The notes under the pieces: model-generated | Database searches by the model: none | Told to the model about the DNA's origin: nothing | The model's input: only the letters and a program-made list of their open reading frames with translations | Program-made: the position numbers and the translations under genes | NCBI GenBank assembly: GCA_963764195.1 | Contig: CAVXRG010000004.1 | Location: 248,001 to 312,000, forward strand | DNA length: 64,000 bases | Direction: 5' to 3' | Source of the DNA: JBDSSS01 sp963764195 | Lineage (GTDB): Bacteria; Actinomycetota; Actinomycetes; Actinomycetales; Dermatophilaceae | Shown: one piece after another, positions 23,249 through 32,105 of the stretch | How positions within the stretch are numbered: position 1 is the stretch's first letter | How the letters are laid out: each line of letters opens with the position of its first letter

Positions 23249-24613
23249 TCAGGCGGCCGGCGTGATGGGTAGGCCCGACACGGCAGCGTGCTCATCGAAG
23301 CTGTCGTCGACGGCCACCACGTGGCGGCCACGGGCGGCGAGGACGGAGGCGGCGACCGAAGCCCGGTAGCCGCCGGCGCAGTGGACCCACAGCTCGCCCA
23401 CGGGCACGTCGTCCAGGCGGTCGAGGATCTCGTGGATCGGGATGTTGACGGCGCCCTCGATGTGGCCGGCGCCGAACTCGGACGCACGGCGGACGTCGAG
23501 GATGACGACGTCGCGGTGGTGGCGGACCTGGGCGAGGTCGGCGAACTCGGCCCGCTCGAAGGAGCCGAGCGGCGCATCGGTCCAGTCCGCGGGGGTCCCG
23601 CTCGCGGCGCCCTCGAGGTCGTCGATGCCGATCCGGACCAGCTCACGCTGGGCCTCGGCGACCTGCTCGGGAGACTCGCCGAGCAGGGTGAGCGGCGTGC
23701 CCCAGGGGATGAGCCAGCCGAGGTAGGTGGCGAACTGCCCGTCGACACCGAAGTTGAGGGTGCCGGTGACGTGCCCAGCGGCATACGCGGTGCGGCTGCG
23801 CAGGTCGACGACCCACTCTCCGTCGGCGATCCGTCCGGCGAGCACGGCCTTGTCGGCCGACTCGGGGGCGCTCAGGTCCGGTGCTCCCGGTCCGGCGCTG
23901 TTGGCCGGGGCCATGTGCGCGTAGTAGGCCGGGTAGGCGTCGAGGCCGGCGAGGGTCTCGGCGACCCAGCGCTCCTCGGCCTGGGTCAGGGCAGGGTTGG
24001 ACTGCTTCTCGCGGCCGATGGTCGACGCGGTCGTGTCCCCGGTCGACCCGGCGGAGCAGAAGCTGCCGAAGCCGTGGGTCGGGAGCACCTGGGCGTCGTC
24101 CGGCAGCTCACCGGCCAGCCGGTGGGCCGAGGCGAACTGATGGTGGACGAGGTCGTCGGTGTGCGCGTGACCCAGCAGGTCTGGACGACCCGTCGCCCCG
24201 AAGAGCAGCGACCCGCCGGTGAAGACCCCGACCGGCTCGCCGTCGGAGGAGAGGGCATAGGACAGGTGGGTGTAGGTGTGGCCGGGAGTCGCGATGACCC
24301 GGACCACGAGCGAGGGGGAGACCTCGATCCGGTCACCGTCGCCGACGGGGATGTGCTCGAAGCTCACCTCGTCGTCACCGTTGACGTGGTAGGCCGCGCC
24401 CGTCGCCTGGGCGAGGGCCCAGCCGCCGGTGACGTAGTCGTTGTGGATGTGGGTCTCGAAGACGTGGGTGATCGTGACACCAGCGTCGGCGGCCAGCGCC
24501 AGCACGCGGTCGATGTCGCGCTGCGGGTCGACGACGAGGGCGACGCGACCGTCGTGGGCGAGGTAGCTCCGGTCGCCCAGGGTGGGGGTGTCGATCGGGA
24601 CGATGGCGGCCAT
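23249..24613 (-). CDS. Persulfide dioxygenase-like MBL protein fused to two rhodanese domains
   Basis: A 454-residue fusion. The N-terminal metallo-beta-lactamase fold has THIHNDYVTGG (near 54) and the later TPGHTYTHL, the persulfide-dioxygenase (ETHE1/BlhA) pattern. Two rhodanese domains follow: the first (about 270-350) lacks a catalytic Cys, the second has the active loop CAGGYR near 416. The pair would oxidise and transfer sulfane sulfur for sulfide detoxification. AAAGGAC lies before the ATG, and a CsoR/CstR-like palindrome lies in the promoter. Confidence 0.88.
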   Translation of the reverse strand: MAAIVPIDTPTLGDRSYLAHDGRVALVVDPQRDIDRVLALAADAGVTITHVFETHIHNDYVTGGWALAQATGAAYHVNGDDEVSFEHIPVGDGDRIEVSPSLVVRVIATPGHTYTHLSYALSSDGEPVGVFTGGSLLFGATGRPDLLGHAHTDDLVHHQFASAHRLAGELPDDAQVLPTHGFGSFCSAGSTGDTTASTIGREKQSNPALTQAEERWVAETLAGLDAYPAYYAHMAPANSAGPGAPDLSAPESADKAVLAGRIADGEWVVDLRSRTAYAAGHVTGTLNFGVDGQFATYLGWLIPWGTPLTLLGESPEQVAEAQRELVRIGIDDLEGAASGTPADWTDAPLGSFERAEFADLAQVRHHRDVVILDVRRASEFGAGHIEGAVNIPIHEILDRLDDVPVGELWVHCAGGYRASVAASVLAARGRHVVAVDDSFDEHAAVSGLPITPAA

Positions 24614-24657
24614 CGGCGGTCCTTTCGCATGGCGGGAGGTGTCGGTGCGCGACCAAT

Positions 24658-24673
24658 ATACCCATGGGGGTAT
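24658..24673 (-). promoter_or_regulatory. CsoR/CstR-type operator in the persulfide dioxygenase promoter
   Basis: ATACCC, 4-nt centre ATGG, GGGTAT: the half sites fit the known ATACCC/GGGTAT signature of CstR and CsoR repressors. A TATATT -10-like element on the - strand overlaps the left arm. Its regulator gene is not in this window. Confidence 0.6.
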
Positions 24674-24728
24674 CCGAAACCTAATGGGGTCCGGTCCGAT
24701 CCGGGTCGGTGGGGTTAGCCTGCGGGTC

Positions 24729-25340
24729 ATGAGCGAGAGCGAGCGCCGGGGTCCACGCCGGCCGGCCTTCTTCAGCCCCAAGGCCCTCGAGGCGCACGGA
24801 GGTGCCTACGACCCGGCCAAGGAGATCGAGGCCGCCCACGAGACGGCGGCCGCCCTCGTCCATGCCGGTCGGGCCGCGTCGGACCCCGCCACGACCGAGC
24901 GCCTCGTCTCCCTCGTCGAGGAGATCGGGCTGTCCACCCTCGCCGAGCTGTGGTCGGCCCGTCCGGCCCGCAGCCTCCCCGGCGCGCTGTGGCGCCTCTA
25001 CGTGCTGCGCGAGTGGGTCCGTAGGTCCCCCGTCGAGGCCGGGCGGGAGTATGCCGCCGGCATCCGGTTCACCGGCCCCAACCACGTCGTGGCCGGGGCC
25101 GCGGAGCCGCCCGGGCCGGAGGAGATGAGCCGGGTGATCGACGCGATCCTGCGCGGGGTCTTCGTCGGTGACCTGGCGATCGCTCTCGAGCGGGCGGCGG
25201 CCCTGTGCCGGGTTGTCGCCGCGGGCCGGGCCGACATCGCACCCGGGGACGACTCCGCCGAGCATGCGGCCCACCTGCTCGAGACGGCCGACGACCTCAG
25301 TGCGTGCGCGCGCCTGCAACGGGCCGCGGCCCTCACCTGA
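24729..25340 (+). CDS. Conserved-looking protein of unknown function
   Basis: A 203-residue, mostly helical, soluble protein (charged start, then ETAAALVHAGRAA, WSARPARSLPGALWRLYVLREWV). I recognise no domain. TAGCCT at 24716-24721 lies 7 nt before the ATG, so the mRNA is probably leaderless. It is divergent from the persulfide dioxygenase gene across a 115-bp gap and lacks the CsoR-type half sites on its own side. Confidence 0.6.
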   Translation: MSESERRGPRRPAFFSPKALEAHGGAYDPAKEIEAAHETAAALVHAGRAASDPATTERLVSLVEEIGLSTLAELWSARPARSLPGALWRLYVLREWVRRSPVEAGREYAAGIRFTGPNHVVAGAAEPPGPEEMSRVIDAILRGVFVGDLAIALERAAALCRVVAAGRADIAPGDDSAEHAAHLLETADDLSACARLQRAAALT

Positions 25341-25544
25341 ACCACCCCCGTGGCCCCGGCCCTGCTCACACCCGGGAGGGCGGGTCGCCGTCGGAGCGGC
25401 GCGACGCGACGACGGTGTGCACAACCTTTGGCATCAGGCGCAGAACGACTTATCCTTGTGGACGCGTCGGGCCGCGGTAGCCCCGGGTCCCAAATTCAGC
25501 CGCTCCGAGCGGCCCAGTGCCGAGAGGTGCTCCCGGCCCGACGT

Positions 25545-25808
25545 TCACACTCTCGCGGCTGGTGCGTCCATCGTCACTGCGTGGCTCTCGACGGCCGTCG
25601 GGATGAGGGCGGTGGTGGCCTCGAGCACGACGGCCTCTCGGCTGGAGCCGCACAGCACCTCGTGCGCGCGCATGTCGGTCTCGACGGAGTAGTCGGCCCG
25701 GCGTGCGGGGCCGGAGAAGCCGCAGGCACCGCAGCGGCCGACCAGGAAGCTGCCGTTGCGCACGACGTCCCAGGGGACGTCGTCAGAAGGTCCGGCGTGG
25801 AGGGACAT
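25545..25808 (-). CDS. Small protein with a CxxC motif, unknown
   Basis: An 87-residue protein from ATG 25808 (an in-frame start at 25844 is possible). It contains VGRCGACGFSGPARRADYS near 25-43, a single CxxC that could be half of a zinc site, and a Cys in HEVLCGSS. No family recognised. The coding style is consistent with a gene, but support is modest. Confidence 0.45.
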   Translation of the reverse strand: MSLHAGPSDDVPWDVVRNGSFLVGRCGACGFSGPARRADYSVETDMRAHEVLCGSSREAVVLEATTALIPTAVESHAVTMDAPAARV

Positions 25809-25906
25809 GCGTCCATGATGCACGCGATCCGGCCCGGAGGGCACCCCCCCGAAATGATCGGGGCATTGCCGTCCACGACCGGTTGCGGGCCATCTACATT
25901 TGGCCC

Positions 25907-26080
25907 ATGACCTCAGAGCCGGAGCGCAGCGGGGACCTGCTCGACCCCGCGCTCGCCGACGAGATCGAGCTCGTCAGCAACCTCGTCGTGGCCGCCTCCA
26001 CAACCTCGCGGCACTTCACCCCCGACGAGGTCGACGAGCTGCTCGGCGTCACCGAGGACGACCGGCCCGCTGCCGGTTGA
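25907..26080 (+). CDS. Small acidic protein, unknown
   Basis: A 57-residue acidic protein (MTSEPERSGDLLDPALADEI, ending VTEDDRPAAG), with one amphipathic helix pair. TACATT at 25895-25900 sits 6 nt before the ATG, the spacing seen for other leaderless genes here. It lies 87 bp upstream of the DUF47-pit pair; no functional link is shown. Confidence 0.55.
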   Translation: MTSEPERSGDLLDPALADEIELVSNLVVAASTTSRHFTPDEVDELLGVTEDDRPAAG

Positions 26081-26167
26081 ACGGCCGGTGGCCGGGGGAT
26101 TACGTGCGGGTGTCGTGCTCGCCGTAGCATCGTCCCCGACCGTCACCCGACCGACCGGAGCTTCACC

Positions 26168-26788
26168 GTGGGTTTTCGCCTCACACCCCAGGACACGAGT
26201 TTCTTCGCTCTCTTCGCCACGTCCGCTGGTCTGCTCGTCGAGGCCACCCGTGAGCTCACCCGGTTCCTCGAGGTGGACACCGCCGATCGGCAGTCCGTCG
26301 CCGACCGACTCAAGGATCTCGAGCACGAGGCTGACGACGCGACGCACGAGCTGATCAAGAAGGTCAACAGCTCGTTCATCACGCCGTTCGACCGCGAGGA
26401 CATCCACGCGCTCGCGGCCCAGCTCGACGACTGCATGGACCTCATCGAGGAGACGGGCGACCTGATCTGCCTCTACCGGATCGAGGAGCTGCCCCATGGT
26501 CTCGCCGACCAGTTCGAGATCCTTGCCCGGATGGCCGAGGTGACCGCCGAGGCGATGCCCAAGCTGCGCTCGCTCAAGGACCTCTCCGGCTACTGGATCG
26601 AGATCAACCGGCTCGAGAACCAGGCCGACACCCTGCACCGCACGATGGTCGCCGAGCTGTTCAGCAACGGCACCGACGCGATCACCCTGATCAAGGTCAA
26701 GGACATCATCGACGGGTTCGAGGACGCTGCCGACTCCTTCGAGAAGGTGGCGCACGTGGTCGAGGGCATCGCCGTCAAGGAGTCCTGA
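26168..26788 (+). CDS. DUF47/PhoU-like Pit accessory protein
   Basis: A 206-residue all-helical protein of the DUF47 family, a PhoU relative. E/D-rich metal-binding stretches DLEHEADDATHELIKKV (about 55-71) and EINRLENQADTLHRTMV (about 145-161) are in place. It is coupled to the Pit transporter (3-bp gap), as in many bacteria, where it is thought to modulate Pit activity. The GTG at 26168 follows CCGGAG. Confidence 0.88.
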   Translation: MGFRLTPQDTSFFALFATSAGLLVEATRELTRFLEVDTADRQSVADRLKDLEHEADDATHELIKKVNSSFITPFDREDIHALAAQLDDCMDLIEETGDLICLYRIEELPHGLADQFEILARMAEVTAEAMPKLRSLKDLSGYWIEINRLENQADTLHRTMVAELFSNGTDAITLIKVKDIIDGFEDAADSFEKVAHVVEGIAVKES

Positions 26789-26791
26789 CCG

Positions 26792-27787
26792 GTGACCGAG
26801 CTCATCCCCATCACCCTCGTCATCACGTTGGCGATGGGCTTCAACTACACGAACGGCTTCCACGACGCGGCCAACGCGATCGCGACCTCCGTCTCGACCC
26901 GCGCGCTGACCCCCCGCGTCGCCCTGGCGATGGCCGCCGTCGCCAACCTCGTCGGCGCGTTCTTCGGCGCCAAGGTGGCCAAGACGATCGGGTCGGGCAT
27001 CATCGAGACTCCGGAGGGCGCGAACGGCCTGTGGCTCGTCGCGGCGGCCCTCGTCGGGGCAACCGGCTGGAACCTGCTGACCTGGTGGTTCGGGCTGCCG
27101 TCCTCGTCATCGCACGCGCTCATCGGTGGGCTCGGCGGGGCCGCTCTCGTCGCTGGGGTGGCGGTCCAGTGGGAGGTCATCCTCACCAAGGTGATCATCC
27201 CGATGGTCGTCTCTCCCGTCGTCGGCCTGACCCTCGGCTACCTCTTCATGCTCGCCATCCTCTGGGCCTTCCGCAACGCCCACCCGGGCCGGGTCACTCG
27301 CGGCTTCCGGCTCGCCCAGACGGCGTCGGCCGCGGCGATGGCCTTCGGGCACGGCCTGCAGGATGCCGCCAAGACCGCCGGCGTCGTCGTCCTCGCCCTC
27401 AACATCTCCGGATACCACGAGGGGGACGACATCCCGATCTGGGTGCTCGTGCTCTCCGCGCTCGTCATCTCCGCCGGGACGTATGCCGGTGGGTGGCGGG
27501 TCATGCGCACGCTCGGGAGGCGGATCATCGACCTCGGTCCGCCCCAGGGGTTCGCCGCCGAGACGACCGCGGCCTCGATCCTCTACGTGGCCGGCCTGGC
27601 CTTCGGCGCCCCGATCTCGACGACGCACACCATCACGTCGGCGATCATGGGGGTCGGAGCCATCAAGCGGCTCTCCGCCGTGCGCTGGAGCGTGGCCGGC
27701 AACATCGTCGGGGCCTGGTTCCTCACCTTCCCCGGGGCCGGTCTCGCCGCCGCCGGCGCCTGGTACCTCACCGTCGTCCTGCACTGA
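26792..27787 (+). CDS. pit: Pit-family low-affinity inorganic phosphate transporter
   Basis: A 331-residue membrane protein of the PiT family with its two inverted signature repeats: GFNYTNGFHDAANAIATSVSTRAL (N-terminal) and GHGLQDAAKTAGVV with GAPISTTHTITSAIMG (C-terminal). It imports metal-phosphate with protons. GTG 26792 is 3 bp after the DUF47 stop. It converges with the pstSCAB operon 95 bp away, so low- and high-affinity phosphate uptake sit tail to tail. Confidence 0.92.
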   Translation: MTELIPITLVITLAMGFNYTNGFHDAANAIATSVSTRALTPRVALAMAAVANLVGAFFGAKVAKTIGSGIIETPEGANGLWLVAAALVGATGWNLLTWWFGLPSSSSHALIGGLGGAALVAGVAVQWEVILTKVIIPMVVSPVVGLTLGYLFMLAILWAFRNAHPGRVTRGFRLAQTASAAAMAFGHGLQDAAKTAGVVVLALNISGYHEGDDIPIWVLVLSALVISAGTYAGGWRVMRTLGRRIIDLGPPQGFAAETTAASILYVAGLAFGAPISTTHTITSAIMGVGAIKRLSAVRWSVAGNIVGAWFLTFPGAGLAAAGAWYLTVVLH

Positions 27788-27882
27788 CCAGGACGCCGGG
27801 ACACAGGATCTCCTTCGTCGGGGGACCCGGGGACCCGGGGGCTCGGGGGCGCAGGGCCGCCAGGCCCGTGAGCTCCCGTGGG

Positions 27883-28660
27883 TCAGCCGAAGCGGCCCGA
27901 GATGTAGTCCTCGGTCGCCTTCTCCGACGGGTTGTTGAAGATCTTCGTCGTGTCACCGATCTCGACGAGGCGGCCGGGCTCACCGGTGGCGCGCAGGTTG
28001 AAGAAGGCCGTGCGGTCCGAGACGCGGGCCGCCTGCTGCATGTTGTGTGTGACGATGACGATCGTGAACTCGGACTTCAGCTCGTTGATGAGGTCCTCGA
28101 TGGCGAGCGTCGAGATCGGGTCGAGCGCCGAGCACGGCTCGTCCATGAGCAGCACCTGGGGCTGAACCGCGATCGCGCGGGCGATGCAGAGCCGCTGCTG
28201 CTGGCCACCGGAGAGGCCGGCGCCGGGCTTGTTCAACCGGTCCTTGACCTCGCCCCAGAGGTTGGAGCCCCGGAGCGACTCCTCGACGACCCCGTCGAGG
28301 ACCTTCTTGTTCTTGACGCCGTTGAGGCGCAGGCCCGCCGCGACGTTGTCATAGATCGACATCGTCGGGAACGGGTTGGGCCGCTGGAAGACCATCCCGA
28401 TGGTGCGGCGCACACTCACGGGGTCCATCGAGGGGGCGTAGAGGTCCTGGTCGTCGAGCATGACCTTGCCCTCGACGCGCCCACCGGGGATCACCTCGTG
28501 CATCCGGTTGAGGGTGCGGAGGAAGGTGGACTTGCCGCAGCCCGACGGGACCGATGAAGGCGGTGACGGAGCGGGGCTCCACCGTCATCGTCACGCCCTC
28601 GACGGCCTTGAAGGCCCCGTAGTACACGCTGAGGTCGGTGACATCGATTCGCTTGGCCAT
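27883..28660 (-). pseudogene. pstB: pstB, phosphate ABC transporter ATPase, frameshifted in the Walker A motif
   Basis: The first 38 codons from ATG 28660 (MAKRIDVTDLSVYYG to TAFIGP) and the rest after 28546 (SGCGKSTFLRTLNRMHEVIPG onward) together make a normal PstB: signature LSGGQQQR, Walker B VLLMDEP, H-loop VTHN. A single extra C at 28546 (+ strand) separates the frames between Pro and the Ser of GPSGCGKST. The gene is not expected to make a working ATPase as written. Either the base is a sequence error or the high-affinity system is broken; an inner ATG at 28503 would lack Walker A. It is the last gene of pstSCAB. Confidence 0.85.
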
Positions 28661-28683
28661 CTGGGGAGGAGTTCGCTTTCTCG

Positions 28684-29652
28684 TTACTTCTTGACGGAGC
28701 CGAAGTGCGCGATGACCCGGCCGATGAGGTTGAGGAGCAGGACGAGCAGGATGAGCGTGAGGGCCGCGCCCCACATCCGCTCAGCGGCCGTGGTGAGGGC
28801 GAAGTCGCCGCGGTCCTGGTTGATCATCATCGGAAGGGTCGGGAAGTTGCCGGCGAGCAGGTCCCGCTGGAAGCTCTTCGTGTAGGGCGCGAGGATGAGC
28901 AGCGGGGCCGTCTCGCCCATGATCCGGGCGAGGCCGAGCAGGACGCCGGTGATGATCCCGGAGAAGGCGGTCCGCAGGACGACCTTGACGATGGTGGCCC
29001 ACTTCGGCACGCCGAGGGCGTACGCGGCCTCGCGCAGCTCGTTGGGCACGAGCTTGAGCATCTCCTCCGTCGAGCGGACGACGACGGGGATCATCAGCAG
29101 GACGAGCGCGAGGGTGGCCGCGAAGCCGGAGCGGGCCAGGCCGAAGGTCGTCACCCACACCGCGTAGATGAACAGGGCCGCGACGATCGAGGGGACGCCC
29201 GAGAGGATGTCGACCATGAAGCTGATCGTCCTCGCCAGCTTGCCGCGCCCGTACTCGACGAGGTAGACGGCGGTGAGGATCCCGATCGGGACGGCGATGA
29301 CGGCCGTCACCCCGGCCATCATCAGGGTGCCCTCGATGGCGTGGCGGGCGCCGCCGCCGAAGTCGTCGGAGTTGATGTTGCGCTGGTTGCCGGTCCACCA
29401 CGTGCTCGAGGCGAGCATGTGCACGCCCTTGCCGATGACCGTCGAGAGGATCCAGACGAGCGGCACCATCGCGAGGAAGAACGAGGCCCACATGACGACC
29501 CGGGCGATGCCGTCCTTGACGGCCCGGCCACGGTGCGGGTTGTCCATCTCGCGCAGCGGGTCGCCCGCCGGTCGGGCCCCGGGCGGGACGGGGGAGTCCC
29601 CGGTGTCGGCAGGGGCGTCCGGTGAGCGCTGGTCGGTGGCCGTGGTGCTCAT
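28684..29652 (-). CDS. pstA: Phosphate ABC transporter permease PstA
   Basis: A 322-residue permease with six membrane segments after a roughly 45-residue hydrophilic N-terminus. The ABC permease EAA-type loop is ELREAAYALGVPKWATIVKVVL (about 210-231), with RIMGETAPLLILA after it. It overlaps pstC by 4 bp (ATGA) and lies 23 bp before pstB. Forms the phosphate channel with PstC. Confidence 0.93.
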   Translation of the reverse strand: MSTTATDQRSPDAPADTGDSPVPPGARPAGDPLREMDNPHRGRAVKDGIARVVMWASFFLAMVPLVWILSTVIGKGVHMLASSTWWTGNQRNINSDDFGGGARHAIEGTLMMAGVTAVIAVPIGILTAVYLVEYGRGKLARTISFMVDILSGVPSIVAALFIYAVWVTTFGLARSGFAATLALVLLMIPVVVRSTEEMLKLVPNELREAAYALGVPKWATIVKVVLRTAFSGIITGVLLGLARIMGETAPLLILAPYTKSFQRDLLAGNFPTLPMMINQDRGDFALTTAAERMWGAALTLILLVLLLNLIGRVIAHFGSVKK

Positions 29653-30656
29653 TCGGTGAAGGCCTTCCTGCGCTCGATGACGACGCGGGCGATGCTGTTG
29701 ACGACGAAGGTGAGCACGAACAGCACGAGGCCCGCGGCGATGTAGGCCCCGGTCTTGTTCGGGTTGCTGAACTCCGCCGCATTGTTGGCGATCTTCGAGG
29801 CGAAGGTCTCGCCGCCGTTGAAGAGCGACCACGTCCACGGTGCGCCGTCCGGCAGGGCCGAGACGAGGAAGGTGACGGCGATCGTCTCGCCCAGGGCCCG
29901 ACCGAGGGCGAGCATCGAGGCGGAGATGACGCCGGGACGGCCGAAGGGCAGGACCGCGGTGCGGATCATCTCCCAGCGGGTGGCCCCCAGCGCGAGGGCG
30001 CCCTCCTTGTGCGTCAGCGGCGTCTGGGCGAAGACCTCGCGGGAGAGGGCGGTGACGATGGGCAGCACCATGATCGACAGGACGAGGCCGATGAAGAAGA
30101 TCGTGCCGCCGGTGATCCCGGTCCGCGCGAGCAGCGGGAACCAGCCGAAGGTGTCGACGATCCACGCCTGGATCGGCGTGAAGAACGGCCCGAACGTGAT
30201 CAGGCCCCAGAGGCCGTAGACGATCGAGGGCACCGCGGCGAGCAGGTCGACGAGGGAGGCGGCCGGGCCGCGCATCCACGGCGGGGCGTACTGGGTGAGG
30301 AAGAGGGCGACCGCCACCCCGACGGGGACGGCGATGACCATCGCGAGGGTCGACGCGGCCACGGTGGTCCAGAGGAACTCGAGGATGCCGAAGGCGGGCA
30401 CGGACCCGCCCGGTGACCAGACCCGCGAGGTCAGGAAGTTGGCGTCGTTGTCCATCAGCGCGGGCACGGCCTGCACGATGAGGAAGACGGCGATGAGGGT
30501 CACCATCGCAACGACGATGACCCCCGAGAGGGTCGCTGCGCCGCCGAAGAGGCGGTCACCCGTGCGGCCGGTGGAGGCCTTGTCACCGCGGAGGGGGCCC
30601 CCACCGTCGGGGTCGGGCAGCTCGTCCGTGGCGGACACGCCGGTCACAGTGGACAC
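29649..30656 (-). CDS. pstC: Phosphate ABC transporter permease PstC
   Basis: A 335-residue permease. Hydrophilic start to about 40, then TM1 and the core domain; the EAA-type loop is KEGALALGATRWEMIRTAVLPFG and ALGRALGETIAVTF follows. It starts at GTG 30656 and ends in a 4-bp overlap with pstA. Pairs with PstA as the transmembrane channel. Confidence 0.93.
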   Translation of the reverse strand: MSTVTGVSATDELPDPDGGGPLRGDKASTGRTGDRLFGGAATLSGVIVVAMVTLIAVFLIVQAVPALMDNDANFLTSRVWSPGGSVPAFGILEFLWTTVAASTLAMVIAVPVGVAVALFLTQYAPPWMRGPAASLVDLLAAVPSIVYGLWGLITFGPFFTPIQAWIVDTFGWFPLLARTGITGGTIFFIGLVLSIMVLPIVTALSREVFAQTPLTHKEGALALGATRWEMIRTAVLPFGRPGVISASMLALGRALGETIAVTFLVSALPDGAPWTWSLFNGGETFASKIANNAAEFSNPNKTGAYIAAGLVLFVLTFVVNSIARVVIERRKAFTE

Positions 30657-30738
30657 GTGAGGCCTCTTCCAGAGGGGGACGGGGTGGAGCGGTGAGGGGC
30701 GGGCGCCGGGTGCCGGCGCCCGCCCCTGCCGTGGAGGG

Positions 30739-31854
30739 TCAGGAGATCGCGTCGATCGCGGTCTTGACCTTGGTGGCGACCTCGGTCGGGAGCGGAGCGT
30801 AGCCCTGCTTCGTGAGACCACTCTGCACCGAGTCGGACGCGAACGTCTTGAGGAAGGCCTTGACCTTCTTGCCCGTCTCGGCGTTGGCATACTTCGAGCA
30901 GACGATCTCGTAGGTGACGAGGACGATCGGGTAGGCCCCGGCCTCCTTCGTCGCGTAGTCGATCTTCAGCGAGAGGTTGTTGCCCTGGCCGGTCTGCTCG
31001 GCGGTGGCGATCGTCTTGCCCGCCGACTCCGCGGTCAGCTCGACCGGGCCGGCGCCCGTGTCGATCTGCGCCATCGGCAGCTGGTTCTGCTGCGCGTAGC
31101 TCAGCTCGACGTAGGTGATGCCGCCGTCCTGGCCCTTCGTGGCCGTCGCGACACCGGCGGACTTCTCCTTGCCCTCGCCCTTGCCCGTCCACGCCTTGCC
31201 GGGGTCGTAGCCCCACGCGTCGGGGGCCGCGGCCTTGAGGTACTTCGTGAAGTTCTCGGTCGTGCCCGACTCGTCGGACCGGAAGTAGACCTTGATGGGG
31301 GTGCTGGGCAGGGTCACGCCGGAGTTGAGGGCCGCGATGGCGGGGTCGTTCCACGTGGTGATCTTCCCATCGAAGATCTTCGCGGCGACCTCGGCGTTGA
31401 GGACGAGCTTGTCGACGCCCTTGACGTTGTAGGCGATGGCGATGGGGCCGGTCACCATCGGCAGGTTCCAGGCCTCGGAGCCGCAGGCGGCCTTGGCGTC
31501 GTCGGCCTCGACCTTGCCGTCCTTGGCGACGGTCTTGAGCGCCGAGTCGGAGCCGGCGAAGTCGACCTGCTTGGCGATGAACTGCTTGATGCCTGCACCG
31601 GAACCGGTGGGCTGGTAGTCGATCGTCGCGCCGGTGCAGGCCGTCTGGAAGGCCTTGATGGCCTCCTCGATGGCGTTCTTCTGGGCGGAGGAGCCCTCGG
31701 CCTTGAGGTTGCCGTCGAAGCAGTCGCCGGCGGCGGTCGCGCCGGCGCCGGCGCCGGAGCTCGCGGGGGCGGGGTTCTCTGACGCGCAGGCCGAGAGCGC
31801 GAGGGCGCCGGAGAGTGCAAGGGCGCTGAAGGCGCTGATACGCGAAACGGACAC
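30739..31854 (-). CDS. pstS: Phosphate-binding lipoprotein PstS
   Basis: A 371-residue substrate-binding lipoprotein. Lipobox LSAC ends the signal peptide near residue 22, then a Ser/Gly/Ala linker and the PstS fold: GSGAGIKQFIAKQVDFAGSD (phosphate loop), YFRSDESGTTENF and KGQDGGITYVELSYA. GTG 31854 follows AGAGGG. A PHO-box-like repeat lies upstream of its -10, as expected for the first gene of a phosphate-starvation operon. Confidence 0.94.
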   Translation of the reverse strand: MSVSRISAFSALALSGALALSACASENPAPASSGAGAGATAAGDCFDGNLKAEGSSAQKNAIEEAIKAFQTACTGATIDYQPTGSGAGIKQFIAKQVDFAGSDSALKTVAKDGKVEADDAKAACGSEAWNLPMVTGPIAIAYNVKGVDKLVLNAEVAAKIFDGKITTWNDPAIAALNSGVTLPSTPIKVYFRSDESGTTENFTKYLKAAAPDAWGYDPGKAWTGKGEGKEKSAGVATATKGQDGGITYVELSYAQQNQLPMAQIDTGAGPVELTAESAGKTIATAEQTGQGNNLSLKIDYATKEAGAYPIVLVTYEIVCSKYANAETGKKVKAFLKTFASDSVQSGLTKQGYAPLPTEVATKVKTAIDAIS

Positions 31855-31968
31855 GAGTGGGTTCCCTCTCAATGGGGTGGTCTTGACGGTCGGCGGGCCG
31901 AGCCGAGCACCGGTGCTCAACGGTCCGTCCACCGCGAAGATAGGTGGGCAGGGTGACCAACGCGCCCC

Positions 31969-31990
31969 GTCCGGTTAATGGCAGGTGAAC
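31969..31990 (-). promoter_or_regulatory. PHO box upstream of pstS
   Basis: Read on the - strand: GTTCACCTGCC then ATTAACCGGAC, two 11-bp direct repeats of the GTTCACC type recognised by PhoP/RegX3 regulators in actinobacteria. It ends about 26 bp from a TATCTT -10-like element (31942-31937), so it covers the -35 region. Confidence 0.72.
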
Positions 31991-32050
31991 GAGCGACGAC
32001 GAGTTGGGGGGCAGGCCCGATCCGGGATGCGCCGCGGTCTCCGGCGTGGG

Positions 32051-32086
32051 GCAGGCGTGGCAGGCGTGGCAGGCGTGGCAGGCGCG
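32051..32086. repeat. Tandem GCAGGCGTG repeat
   Basis: Three exact 9-bp units and a fourth with one change, in the gap between the pstS promoter and the MutT1-like gene. Non-coding. Confidence 0.75.
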
Positions 32087-32105
32087 GACGCGACTGACGC
32101 ACGCG

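Noticed and set aside
27883..28503. A shorter pstB starting at ATG 28503
   Set aside because: It would lack the whole Walker A motif, so it is more likely the 3' part of a frameshifted gene than a true start.
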